From contig CAJUHS010000020.1 of the NCBI GenBank assembly GCA_910586535.1, positions 1 to 45,159 of the forward strand: 45,159 nt of DNA, in the 5' to 3' direction. The DNA comes from an uncultured Oscillospiraceae bacterium. Lineage in GTDB: Bacteria; Bacillota; Clostridia; Oscillospirales; Ruminococcaceae. The position numbers were made by a program, and so were the translations under genes. The notes under the pieces are model-generated. The model saw only the letters and a list, made by a program, of their open reading frames with translations. It was not told the origin of the DNA and did not search any database. Shown here piece after piece: positions 6,931-14,871 of this stretch. Each line of letters begins with the position of its first letter. The first letter of the stretch is position 1.

Positions 6931-7380
6931 TCATAACGCTTCGGAGGATTGGAATGCCTTGTTAAACGTAAACGACCCGCGGGTCACTCCGGTGAAAACA
7001 TTTTTCCGCAGCGCGTATTCATCAACGGAAAAGCTGTCCGCGATAATTTTCTGACCGCCGATCGGAACAATAAGAAGCTTGCCCTCATAAATCAGCTTTG
7101 AATACGCCTCTTTCCAAAATTCCGTAGCCGATTGGTTGACGTTGGGGCGAATGTTGAGATTGTGCCACTCCAAGCCCTTGAAAGGCTTTCCGTCCCTGTA
7201 GGTTTTCAGTTCTGCCGCCGCGCAAAGAGAAGCGACCATATCAATTACCGCGAAAACCGCAAAGGCGTTTATCGCTCCCGTGTAAAGCTCCTCATAGCTT
7301 CTGCTTTCAGACGTGACGTCCCCCGACACGGATTTTGAGGGCTTTTTAAAGAAATTTCCGAGAAATTCTCTGAATGTCAT
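6931..7380 (-). pseudogene. truncated phage portal protein
   Basis: A 149-aa ORF starting MTFREFLGNFF. It carries features of the N-terminal third of HK97-type portal proteins: YTGAINAFAVFAVIDMVAS, the LKTYRDGKP block, and the HNLNIRPNVNQSATEFWKEAYSKLIYEGK region. Full portals are about 400 aa; this one stops after the first wing. With the terminase fragment at 8072-8287 on the same strand, it marks a second, largely deleted phage insertion. Confidence 0.7.
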
Positions 7381-7412
7381 TTTTTCACCAACTCAAAAAT
7401 TTTATATTTGTA

Positions 7413-7441
7413 TTGACATTGTAAATACTATGTGATATAAT
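7413..7441 (+). promoter_or_regulatory. consensus sigma-A promoter of dinJ-yafQ
   Basis: TTGACA, a 17-base spacer, then TATAAT: a perfect housekeeping promoter. Transcription would start about 15 bases before the ATG of dinJ, leaving room only for the ribosome binding site. Autoregulation by the antitoxin is usual for this family. Confidence 0.85.
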
Positions 7442-7463
7442 ATTATTGAAAGGAGCTGATATT

Positions 7464-7769
7464 ATGGCAAACAGTAATATCAATATTCGCATTGATTCTG
7501 AGGTTAAAGCAGAGGCACAAGCTTTATTTTCACAGCTTGGAATGGACCTCAGTACCGCCGTGAATATCTTTATCCGTCAGGCTATTGATTTTGGCGGAAT
7601 ACCTTTTACCATTCAGCAGCGGAGGTACAACGCCGAAACCGAGGCAGCAATGCAGGAAGCAAGAGATATTATCTCCGGAAAAATTCCTGCAAAGCGGTAC
7701 AGCTCAGCAAAAGAACTGTTTGACGAGCTTGACAAGGAGCTTGAAGAGGAGCTGAAAAATGAATGCTGA
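7464..7769 (+). CDS. dinJ: RelB/DinJ-family antitoxin
   Basis: A 101-aa protein; the ATG at 7464 follows GAAAGGAG. The N-terminus MANSNINIRIDSEVKAEAQALFSQLGMDLSTAVNIFIRQ is the ribbon-helix-helix DNA-binding domain of DinJ antitoxins. The C-terminal half is an acidic helix (DELDKELEEELKNEC) that would wrap the toxin. It overlaps yafQ by 7 bases, the normal coupled arrangement. The protein neutralises YafQ and represses the operon. Confidence 0.9.
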   Translation: MANSNINIRIDSEVKAEAQALFSQLGMDLSTAVNIFIRQAIDFGGIPFTIQQRRYNAETEAAMQEARDIISGKIPAKRYSSAKELFDELDKELEEELKNEC

Positions 7770-8038
7770 AACTGGTTACTACCTCGAATTTCCGCAAGGA
7801 ATATAAGCTTGCCAAAAGGCGCGGAATGGATATTGAGCTTTTGGATTCGGTAATTCAAACACTTCTTGAAGAAAAACAGCTGGCTTCAAAATTTTGCGAC
7901 CACGATCTGCATGATAATTATGAGGGCTTCCGAGAGTGTCACTTAAATCCTGATTGGCTGCTGATCTATCGTATAGAAAAATACCGCAATATTGGTTGCC
8001 TCCCGAACAGGAACACACAGCGATTTATTTTAGTTTAA
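7763..8038 (+). CDS. yafQ: YafQ-type mRNA interferase toxin, frameshifted near the C-terminus
   Basis: YafQ/RelE-family ribosome-dependent endoribonuclease. Residues 1-72 are intact, including the HDL, FRECHLNPDW and LLIYRIE blocks that hold two of the catalytic His/Asp residues. After an A-run at 7977-7981 the frame is wrong: the written tail reads YRNIGCLPNRNTQRF. The alternative frame restores NTAILVASRTGTHSDLF and a TAG stop at 8031-8033, the standard YafQ ending with the C-terminal catalytic His and Phe. One extra A in the run explains it. The toxin is therefore likely inactive while its antitoxin is intact. Confidence 0.85.
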   Translation: MLKLVTTSNFRKEYKLAKRRGMDIELLDSVIQTLLEEKQLASKFCDHDLHDNYEGFRECHLNPDWLLIYRIEKYRNIGCLPNRNTQRFILV

Positions 8039-8040
8039 CG

Positions 8041-8063
8041 CCGTCCTTTGGGACGGTATTTTT
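8041..8063 (+). terminator. terminator of dinJ-yafQ
   Basis: CCGTCC and GGACGG form a 6-bp stem with a TTTG loop followed by TATTTTTG, 2-8 bases after the toxin stop codons. Confidence 0.75.
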
Positions 8064-8506
8064 GTGTCAAATCAATAAATATTTATTTTAAACGGAATAG
8101 CTGCAAGCTGCTGCTGCGCCTTGTCGTATTTCTCCAGTTCGTCAGAAAAGCACATACCCGCTACAAACGCCTTGAATGGGTCTGTCTTGCGGCTTTTAGG
8201 TTCTATCTTGCCGTAAGTTATATTACCGTTAGAGGACATTACAAAAGTACTATCTTGGATGCGATTAAAACGGTTCTGAATCAACAATATAGAAATGTGG
8301 ATAAATCTGTGCTACGAGATTTGTTCAACACTCAGATTGTTGCTACATTTCAAGATAATCCAAGTGTCAAAATGTTACATCGCATTCTAATCGAGGTAGA
8401 GTTGGCTCTTGATCCAAGACAGAAAAATGCTGATTACTTTTATGGAGAGGTATATGGTAAGCGAAAGAAACAGGACGAGAGGTTTGGTATGCCAAAGCTG
8501 CGGTAA
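8048..8506 (+). CDS. unrecognised ORF, possibly a gene fragment
   Basis: An open frame of up to 152 aa with no good ribosome binding site. The first ~65 residues overlap the terminase fragment on the other strand and are probably not coding. The last ~85 (from TILDAIKTVLNQQYRN to GKRKKQDERFGMPKLR) look like a charged helical protein and are followed by a strong + strand terminator. I do not recognise the family. It may be the 3' end of a gene cut by the surrounding rearrangements. Confidence 0.25.
   Translation: MGRYFCVKSINIYFKRNSCKLLLRLVVFLQFVRKAHTRYKRLEWVCLAAFRFYLAVSYITVRGHYKSTILDAIKTVLNQQYRNVDKSVLRDLFNTQIVATFQDNPSVKMLHRILIEVELALDPRQKNADYFYGEVYGKRKKQDERFGMPKLR
8072..8287 (-). pseudogene. 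probable C-terminal fragment of a phage terminase large subunit
   Basis: The reading NRIQDSTFVMSSNGNITYGK then RKTDPFKAFVAGMCF matches the pattern near the end of terminase large subunits, where a KxDPxxAxxxG motif follows a short beta hairpin. No start codon of its own is convincing. It has the same strand and order as the portal fragment at 6931-7380, as expected for terminase followed by portal, with the toxin-antitoxin module lying between them. Confidence 0.5.
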
Positions 8507-8536
8507 CAGGTGGAAAGCCTGACAGTCAGAACGGAA

Positions 8537-8600
8537 ACAGCCGCAGTATGAACAGTACACCTGATACGGATACTTGTTCATACTGCGGCTGCTGTTTTTT
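8537..8600 (+). terminator. long-stem terminator
   Basis: CAGCCGCAGTATGAACA pairs with TGTTCATACTGCGGCTG (17 bp, perfect) around a 20-base loop, followed by CTGTTTTTTAT. The stem is unusually long for a terminator. Confidence 0.65.
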
Positions 8601-8618
8601 ATAGCGGAGGGAACAACG

Positions 8619-9095
8619 TCAAGCGCCTTGTATGCATAACTGGCGCATCTCTTTTTTTGCGGAAGCTATAAAGCTGCTGAACAGCTTAAAATAATCGGAA
8701 TCCGATGTTCTGCCGTTAACGGTCATGCTTTCATAACCGTCTGCAGTTATTTCAGTGAGAACATTTTTGCTTTTTTCGTCCACAACGAGAACGTACAGTT
8801 TTTTATTTTTGGAAATAGTATGTATTATCGGCGGCATAAGCTTATTTATATTTCCGGACGGAACAATAATGATCGAGCAAAGGGACGAGTTTATAAGCTT
8901 GCGAAGACCGCGCATATCGCGTTCATAGCCGTCGTCCGTGTTTTTCGTACCCCACAGATCGGCTTTAACGTTATAAACCGTGGAAATTTTATCAACAGCT
9001 TCTTTAACTTTAATAATGTCGGTTCCTTCAAGCATTCCGATGTCATTGTTTTTTTCTTCGGAATGAACCATAATATAAGCGTCGTAATTTTTCAT
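8619..9095 (-). CDS. hypothetical alpha/beta protein
   Basis: A 158-aa soluble protein, weak GGGTG site before the ATG. Alternating beta strands and helices are visible: DAYIMVHSE, KADLWGT, CSIIIVPSGN, KLYVLVVDEKS. This is reminiscent of a Rossmann-like or TIR-like receiver fold, but I see no diagnostic catalytic motif. It has no signal peptide. It stands alone between the phage remnants and the chemotaxis receptor. Confidence 0.55.
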   Translation of the reverse strand: MKNYDAYIMVHSEEKNNDIGMLEGTDIIKVKEAVDKISTVYNVKADLWGTKNTDDGYERDMRGLRKLINSSLCSIIIVPSGNINKLMPPIIHTISKNKKLYVLVVDEKSKNVLTEITADGYESMTVNGRTSDSDYFKLFSSFIASAKKEMRQLCIQGA

Positions 9096-9228
9096 AACAC
9101 ACCCCGTATCTTTATGATTTTTACGAAATGATATTAATTTAATCCCTAAAGCTTTCTTTTATTATTCGACAATATCGTATATAAATCAATAAATATCTTA
9201 CAATTGGTATAAAATTCGGGATAACCGG

Positions 9229-9270
9229 CACAATTGTGTGCTGCAGCTGCCGTAGCTGTGGCAGCTGCAG
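9229..9270. repeat. nested palindromes
   Basis: CACAATTGTG (9229-9238) is followed directly by CTGCAGCTGCC and GGCAGCTGCAG (perfect 11-bp arms, 8-base loop). Neither strand has a U-run after it, so it is not a standard terminator. Confidence 0.55.
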
Positions 9271-9404
9271 AAGCAAATAGAACCTTATTAAAAATGTCGC
9301 TGTAAAAAATAACGGCTGATGGGTTACTTCTTTTGAAAGGATCCCTGAGTCAAATGAGGATTTTGGGTACAAAAATTTTTAATATAAAATTGAATTGAAT
9401 TTTA

Positions 9405-9434
9405 TTGACATAAATATTGGAGATATGCTATAAT
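9405..9434 (+). promoter_or_regulatory. promoter of the chemotaxis receptor gene
   Basis: TTGACA, an 18-base spacer and TATAAT, about 70 bases before the ATG at 9507. Confidence 0.75.
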
Positions 9435-9506
9435 TTACACGTTTAAGCGCTTTTTGACGGATTATTTTACCAATAACAGAAAAAATATTTTTGGAGGAAT
9501 ATTCGT

Positions 9507-11453
9507 ATGAGATCTATCAAATCAAAAATTCTTTTTCGTATGCTCTCGGTCGTGCTTATAGGTTCGGTCGTGATAGGGATCATCACCGCGCTGCTGAACG
9601 CTACGGGAATTGACAGGCTGATGGAAAAAACAGTAGGTCCCGCAACGACTATGGCGGCTAACGCTGTAAAGTGGAAAATGGATAATTACTGGGCTCCGCT
9701 GAAGGAAGCGGCTGCCATGGACGTGTTTAAAAATGAAGAGCCTACGTCGGAAGCTCTTGCAAAGGTAACCGCGGATATGGCGGCAAGGAACGGTTTTATT
9801 TACATAGGAAAAATGGACGCGAACGGTACTGCTTCAACAGGCGCAAATTACGGGAGCGAGGATTACTTTACGGCTTGCCGTGACAGCAAACAGCCGTATA
9901 TTACGGATATAATGAACGACGGAAGTCAGATGGTGTTTATTCTCGAAGTGCCTATTATTGAGGACGGACAGTTTGACGGCGTTGTTTACGGCGCGGTAAA
10001 CGCGGACTTTCTCACAGGGATAATGGCAAGCCTGCGTATGGGAGACGCCGGATTCGCTTATGTTATCGACAGGCACGGAAGCGTTATCGGCCATGAAAAC
10101 AGCATTTACGTCGAGGAAGGCTCCAACATGATCGCGGATGCTGAGCAGGACGCGAGCCTTGCCGATATTGCCGACGTTCACAAGCACATGATAAACGGTG
10201 AAACGGGCTTCGGCGCGTATAATTTTTACGGCGACAATAAAATGGTCGGATACGCTCCTATCGGCGGCGAACAGGACTGGAGCATTTGTATAGAGGTAAG
10301 CCAGCACGAGTTTAAATCCTCGCTCGACACAAGTATCCTGCTGACGTTTATTGTAATAATGGTCGTTGTGGCAACGTCGCTGATAGTTACGGTAAGACTT
10401 GCAAAATCTATTGCAGACCCTATCAAGGCGTGCGTTTCGCGTCTGGAGCTGCTTGCGGAGGGCGATCTTAAAGCTCCGGTGCCAAGCTTTAACTTCAAGG
10501 ACGAGACTTCAAGCCTTACAAAGGCGCTGGATACTACGGTCACCGAGCTGTCGGAGATAGTAAGCGACGTTTCCTACCACCTCGGGAAAATGGCTGACGG
10601 AGATTTCACCGAGAACTTTGCAAGCGCATATAAGGGGGATTTTGTCAGCATAGCTCAGTCCATTGATTCGATCTACGGTTCTCTGAGCGATACTCTCAGT
10701 CAGATAAATCAGACGGTTGAAATGGTTACTGCAAGCGCGGAGCAGGTGGCAATCGGTTCCCAGTCTCTCAGTCAGGGGGCGTCGGAGCAGGCAAGCTCAG
10801 TTCAGGAACTTGCTGATACTATAGTGAGCATTTCCGACAATGTCAAATACAATGCGGAAAAAGCTACCAATGCCAACAGCAATGCCCGCAAAGCAAGCAA
10901 TGATATGGAAGAAAGCAACCTTAAAATGCAGGAGCTTATCGGGGCTATCAAGGACATCAGCGATACTTCGGATAAGATCGGCGTGATAATTAAAACTATT
11001 GAGGACATAGCGTTCCAGACGAATATCCTTGCGCTTAACGCCGCGGTTGAGGCGGCAAGAGCGGGAGCGGCGGGAAAAGGCTTTGCAGTTGTTGCAGACG
11101 AAGTCCGCAATCTTGCCACTAAGTCGGCGGAGGCTTCAAAGAACACCTCCGCTCTGATAGAAGAATCAGGCAAGGCTGTACACAGGGGAATGAAGCTTGT
11201 TGACGATACTGCACAGTCGCTTGTGCGCACTGTCGAAAGCGTTAACGGAGTTATGGAAATGCTTGAGCAGATATCCGAAGCCTCCGCGCAGCAGGCGGAG
11301 TCGATCATGCAGGTAAGCCTCAGCGTAGAGCAGATATCCGCTGTTGTAAGGACTACATCGTCAACGTCCGAGGAAAGCGCGGCTACTGCCGAGGATCTTT
11401 CGGGCAGGTCTCAGCTTATGCATTCGTTGGTGACAAAATTCCGTCTCGAATAA
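9507..11453 (+). CDS. methyl-accepting chemotaxis protein
   Basis: A 648-aa membrane receptor that relays ligand binding to CheA/CheW. Membrane helix 1 lies at about residues 11-31; a Cache-type extracellular sensor spans about 40-270 (GFIYIGKMDANG, GAVNADFLTGI, GFAYVIDRHGSVIGH). Helix 2 lies at about 275-297, and a HAMP domain with SIADPIKACVSRLELLAEGD follows. A second HAMP-like stretch leads into the MCP signalling domain (about 405-640), whose hairpin tip contains AFQTNILALNAAVEAARAG. The start follows TTGGAGG. It stands alone with its own promoter, so its CheA/CheW partners are encoded elsewhere. The ligand cannot be named; Cache domains commonly bind amino acids or organic acids. Confidence 0.95.
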   Translation: MRSIKSKILFRMLSVVLIGSVVIGIITALLNATGIDRLMEKTVGPATTMAANAVKWKMDNYWAPLKEAAAMDVFKNEEPTSEALAKVTADMAARNGFIYIGKMDANGTASTGANYGSEDYFTACRDSKQPYITDIMNDGSQMVFILEVPIIEDGQFDGVVYGAVNADFLTGIMASLRMGDAGFAYVIDRHGSVIGHENSIYVEEGSNMIADAEQDASLADIADVHKHMINGETGFGAYNFYGDNKMVGYAPIGGEQDWSICIEVSQHEFKSSLDTSILLTFIVIMVVVATSLIVTVRLAKSIADPIKACVSRLELLAEGDLKAPVPSFNFKDETSSLTKALDTTVTELSEIVSDVSYHLGKMADGDFTENFASAYKGDFVSIAQSIDSIYGSLSDTLSQINQTVEMVTASAEQVAIGSQSLSQGASEQASSVQELADTIVSISDNVKYNAEKATNANSNARKASNDMEESNLKMQELIGAIKDISDTSDKIGVIIKTIEDIAFQTNILALNAAVEAARAGAAGKGFAVVADEVRNLATKSAEASKNTSALIEESGKAVHRGMKLVDDTAQSLVRTVESVNGVMEMLEQISEASAQQAESIMQVSLSVEQISAVVRTTSSTSEESAATAEDLSGRSQLMHSLVTKFRLE

Positions 11454-11516
11454 CGGAAACCTTGTGCGGCGGAGCTGCGCTTTCAGCTGCTTGATATTAA
11501 AAAATTTAAGGTGTGT

Positions 11517-11560
11517 AAGGGGAAATGTACGCCAAAACAATGGCTGACATTTCCCCTTTC
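11517..11560 (+). terminator. terminator after the chemotaxis receptor
   Basis: AAGGGGAAATGT pairs with ACATTTCCCCTT (12 bp, perfect) around an 18-base loop; a short T-rich stretch follows. Confidence 0.65.
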
Positions 11561-11709
11561 GGTTATAATAAGCTCGGGAACACAGCTATTTTTACGGATT
11601 GCTGTAAATCAATAAGGCAGACAGTAAAAACGCTTGCAAATTCCGCAACTTAAATCAAGATTTTCTCCCCGCATTTGTGTTATAGTTATTCTCGAGGGAG
11701 GCGAACGGC

Positions 11710-12621
11710 TTGTACGAATGGAATGAATCAATACAGAAAATGATCGACTGGATAGAGGAAAATATCTGCGGCGATCCGACGCTTATGCAGATGGCTAAGC
11801 ATATCGGCTATTCTCCTTATTACTGTTCGACGCGTTTTCATGAGGTCACGGGAATGACTGTGAAGCGCTATGTTTCCGGCAGACGGCTAAGGCTTGCGGC
11901 TTTGGCTCTGCGGGACACGGACGAGCGTATAATAGACATTGCCGTGAGGTGCGGCTATTCCTCTCAGGAGGCTCTGACGAGAGCTTTTCAGGCGGCGTTT
12001 GGGTGCACACCTGCGTCCTACCGGAGAGAACCTGTGCCTATTCCGCTTTCCGTACGGCAGGTGGTTCTGAGTCCCGAATATTACCAAAATTTGAAAGGAG
12101 AAAAAACTATGAGCAAAACTATCCTTACCGAAGCCCACGTAAAGATCGAATTTATTCCCGCCCACAAGTATCTCGGAGTATGGGAGCCCAAGGCTAAGCA
12201 CTACGGCGATATGTGGGAGTACCACGACTGCGATACGGTCTGCGGCATCGTTGACAGTCTGAGCAATGTGAGCGATATCATTGTATCGGGACACACGGCA
12301 GGCTGGTATATGACAAACGGCGAGCGCAGGTATTTTTACGGTACAGGCGTGCCTCTTGACTACAGCGGAAAAATTCCCGAGGGCTTTGAATTAAAGGAAT
12401 TTCCCGGAAGCTACTACCTTGTTTTCTACCACCCGACCTTCGACTATCTGAAAGACAACGGCGAGGTAATGGGCAGAGTGGAAGGTCTCGCATGGAATTA
12501 CGACATAAGCAAATTCGGCGGCGGGAAATATGAATGGAATGAAGATGTCTGCCAGTGTTACCAAAGGCATTATCCCGAGGTACTGGGGTATCAGGTGCTC
12601 AGACCTATAAAGCTCAAATAG
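11710..12621 (+). CDS. AraC-family regulator with GyrI-like ligand-binding domain
   Basis: A 303-aa protein starting at TTG with GGGAGGCG upstream. Residues 1-108 hold the two AraC helix-turn-helix motifs (LMQMAKHIGYSPYYCSTRFH and IIDIAVRCGYSSQEALTRAF, ending GCTPASYRR). Residues about 137-300 are a GyrI-like/effector-binding domain with an aromatic-rich pocket (GYYMT-type W and Y runs, FPGSYYLVFYHPTF). This layout is shared with the SoxS/Rob-like small-molecule sensors. A terminator follows directly, so it is monocistronic, and no obvious target gene adjoins it. Confidence 0.9.
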   Translation: MYEWNESIQKMIDWIEENICGDPTLMQMAKHIGYSPYYCSTRFHEVTGMTVKRYVSGRRLRLAALALRDTDERIIDIAVRCGYSSQEALTRAFQAAFGCTPASYRREPVPIPLSVRQVVLSPEYYQNLKGEKTMSKTILTEAHVKIEFIPAHKYLGVWEPKAKHYGDMWEYHDCDTVCGIVDSLSNVSDIIVSGHTAGWYMTNGERRYFYGTGVPLDYSGKIPEGFELKEFPGSYYLVFYHPTFDYLKDNGEVMGRVEGLAWNYDISKFGGGKYEWNEDVCQCYQRHYPEVLGYQVLRPIKLK

Positions 12622-12638
12622 CCTCTGCCATATTTGCT

Positions 12639-12681
12639 GGAATACCCTTGTCTGAGACAAGGGTATTCCGATAATTTTTTT
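12639..12681 (+). terminator. terminator after the AraC-family gene
   Basis: GGAATACCCTTGT and ACAAGGGTATTCC form a perfect 13-bp stem with a CTGAG loop, followed by GATAATTTTTTT. Confidence 0.9.
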
Positions 12682-12756
12682 GTACCCGGCAAACCCTTTC
12701 GATTTTCCCGCGACTTTATAAGTGAAAGCTTTCAATTTCAAAGAGAGGTACTTCTT

Positions 12757-14409
12757 ATGAATAAAACCGATCTTACGGAATACGCCGACCTTCTGCTGAA
12801 TGCGGCGCTGTGCAAATGCAATAATATCGCGGACGCCCAGGACTTGGTTCAGGATACGCTGTTAGCTGCTCTTACGGCTAAAAAGGCCCTAAACGACCCC
12901 AAAGCGTGGCTTATGACTGTCCTGAATAGAAAATACTACGATATGCTTCGCAGGAAATACAATAAGCCAACGGTGTCATTTGACGTAACGGAGGACATTC
13001 CCGACAGCGGCGAGCTGTACGAGGCTGTGGAAAAGTCCGAGGAAGCCGAGGCTATACGGAGGTGTCTTGCATATCTTACAAAGCTGTACCGCGAGGTAAC
13101 GGTGCGGTACTATATGCACGGCGAAAAGGTGAAAGACATCGCCGCCTCGTTAGGCATATCGGAGAACACCGTAAAAAGCCGTCTTGACGCGGGAAGAAAG
13201 CGTATCGGAAAGGAGTTTGCTATGGAAAACTACACGACACAAAGCTATGAACCTGAAAATCTTTTTATGTCATGTTCCGGACGAAACAGTATTAACGGCG
13301 AACCGTTCACGCTTGTGGGGGACGACAAAATTGCCCAAAACCTGCTTATCCTCGCCTACGACAAGCCTGTTACCGTTACGGAGCTTGCAAAGGCGATAGG
13401 TATAGCCGCGGCATATATCGAGCCTGTTATTGACAAGCTGGTAAGCGGGGAGCTTCTGAAGCGCGTCGGGGACAAGGTCTATACCGATTTTATTATTTAC
13501 TCCCCCGATGACCGTACAGTCAGTGTCCCTCTTGAAAAACAGCTTGCGGATAAGCTCTACAGAGACGTGTGGGAAATTATGGACAAGGGTTTGGAGAAGC
13601 TTCACCGCTGCGATTTCTACAAACGGCAGACAGAATCCAAACGGACGAAGCTTGACAGCTTCTGGACTGTCCGTACTCTGAACAACGTGGTAAATCAGGT
13701 ACGGGATGAATTTTGCAAAGACTATATGCGCTTTGAGAAATATCCCGACCGTCCCAACGGCGGCAAGTGGATAGCAATGGGGAGCCGTTATCCCGTAAAT
13801 TACGATTGGGACAACCCGGCATATGAACGCGGAAAATACTATATAAGCGGAGAGTCGCAAACACGTCATTTAGTTGATTGTGTTGGAATGAAAAAGCTTG
13901 ACCTTGTCCTCTGCGAATACAGCACACTGCTTGGCGATACACAGCTCGGTATGCGGGATATCCTTAAACGCCGCATGACGGACGTGGAGATAGTGCAGAT
14001 GCTTTACGCCATTCACAGCGGCAAGGAGGAAAATCTTTCCCTGATAAACGCGGGCTGCTTTGAAAATTTCGATAAATTTATCGAACTGCGGTACCTTGCC
14101 AGGGAGGACGACAAGGTTGTCTGCGACGTTCCCGTTATCGCAGAAAAGGAACGGTATGAGCTGTATAATTTGAGCAAGGACTACCACGACATAATTGCGG
14201 AAAAATTCCATGACGATTTTGTAAAGCTTATGGTAAATCCGGTAAATCTTCCCCCCCATTTAAAGTCCGTTCCCGAATTTCAAAGGTATATGTACTGCTG
14301 CTCCACGGTATCAATGCGGATAGTGAAAAACGCGCTGGATAACGGTCTGTTTCCTAAATGCACGGACTATCCTGCTCCCGCGGTGCTGATCTCTGTTCAG
14401 GAGGATTAG
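12757..14409 (+). CDS. ECF-like sigma factor with ~350-aa C-terminal extension
   Basis: A 550-aa protein; the start is the ATG at 12757 after AGAGAGG, since the longer frame runs back through the terminator hairpin. Residues 1-160 are sigma regions 2 and 4 (ADAQDLVQDTLLAALTAKKALNDPKAWLMTVLNRKYYDMLRRK; KVKDIAASLGISENTVKSRLDAGRKRI). Residues about 195-250 look like a winged helix (KPVTVTELAKAIGIAAAYIEPVIDKLVSGELLKRVGDKVYTDF). The rest (to 550) is an unassigned domain with many Tyr, Trp and charged residues. Such fusions can hold a built-in sensor or anti-sigma function. It is followed after 1 base by the broken ORF at 14411. Confidence 0.8.
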   Translation: MNKTDLTEYADLLLNAALCKCNNIADAQDLVQDTLLAALTAKKALNDPKAWLMTVLNRKYYDMLRRKYNKPTVSFDVTEDIPDSGELYEAVEKSEEAEAIRRCLAYLTKLYREVTVRYYMHGEKVKDIAASLGISENTVKSRLDAGRKRIGKEFAMENYTTQSYEPENLFMSCSGRNSINGEPFTLVGDDKIAQNLLILAYDKPVTVTELAKAIGIAAAYIEPVIDKLVSGELLKRVGDKVYTDFIIYSPDDRTVSVPLEKQLADKLYRDVWEIMDKGLEKLHRCDFYKRQTESKRTKLDSFWTVRTLNNVVNQVRDEFCKDYMRFEKYPDRPNGGKWIAMGSRYPVNYDWDNPAYERGKYYISGESQTRHLVDCVGMKKLDLVLCEYSTLLGDTQLGMRDILKRRMTDVEIVQMLYAIHSGKEENLSLINAGCFENFDKFIELRYLAREDDKVVCDVPVIAEKERYELYNLSKDYHDIIAEKFHDDFVKLMVNPVNLPPHLKSVPEFQRYMYCCSTVSMRIVKNALDNGLFPKCTDYPAPAVLISVQED

Positions 14410-14410
14410 T

Positions 14411-14639
14411 ATGTGCAATATCGAATATAAAGCCGGCGGTCACAAGCTGGTATTTTCATACAACCCGACGGTAAACCTGTTTTTCCATACGCTCAATCTT
14501 TACGGACTTTTAGGCAATCACGGAAGAGCATGATCTGTACGGCATTGCATATCCTGCCGTCAAGGATTATTACGAAAGCGGCTGCAAGGCTTCCCTTGAA
14601 GATGTTATGCTCGGTATTATTCTTGCAGCCGGCGTCTAA
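14411..14639 (+). pseudogene. frameshifted small gene coupled to the sigma factor
   Basis: The ATG lies 1 base after the sigma gene stop. The first frame reads MCNIEYKAGGHKLVFSYNPT onward to LLGN, then hits TGA at 14531-14533. Shifting frame near 14517-14520 gives ITEEHDLYGIAYPAVKDYY then ESGCKASLEDVMLGIILAAGV and a TAA at 14637. Both halves look protein-like, so a single-base indel probably broke a ~75-aa gene. I do not recognise the family. Coupling suggests it worked with the sigma factor. Confidence 0.6.
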
Positions 14640-14682
14640 AAACAGATTTTTCAATTTAACCTCTGAAGTCATATATTTGCGG

Positions 14683-14716
14683 AGTTTCCCCGTGTTTTCG
14701 CGGGGAAACTTTTTTT
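14683..14716 (+). terminator. terminator after the sigma-factor operon
   Basis: AGTTTCCCCG and CGGGGAAACT form a 10-bp stem followed by a run of six or more T. A second hairpin (CCCCGAAGACA with TGTCTTCGGGG, 14734-14762) lies just downstream without a clear U-run on either strand. Confidence 0.85.
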
Positions 14717-14871
14717 GCATCACTAAGCGAACGCCCCGAAGACACAAGCTCTGTCTTCGGGGACATATTATAAATTCAATATTTTCATTTTTAATTTTTA
14801 TATTATTTAATTTACAATTTTGACATATTATTTTTTATTTATTTTTCTCTATTATTTATAAAATATATATT

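Larger units (their letters stand above)
9096..9506. other. intergenic region with palindrome and promoter
   Basis: AT-rich and without a convincing gene. It contains the palindrome at 9229-9270 and the promoter of the chemotaxis receptor at 9405-9434. A short frame around 9241-9285 reads an alanine-rich peptide on the + strand, probably by chance from the GC-rich palindrome. Confidence 0.5.
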
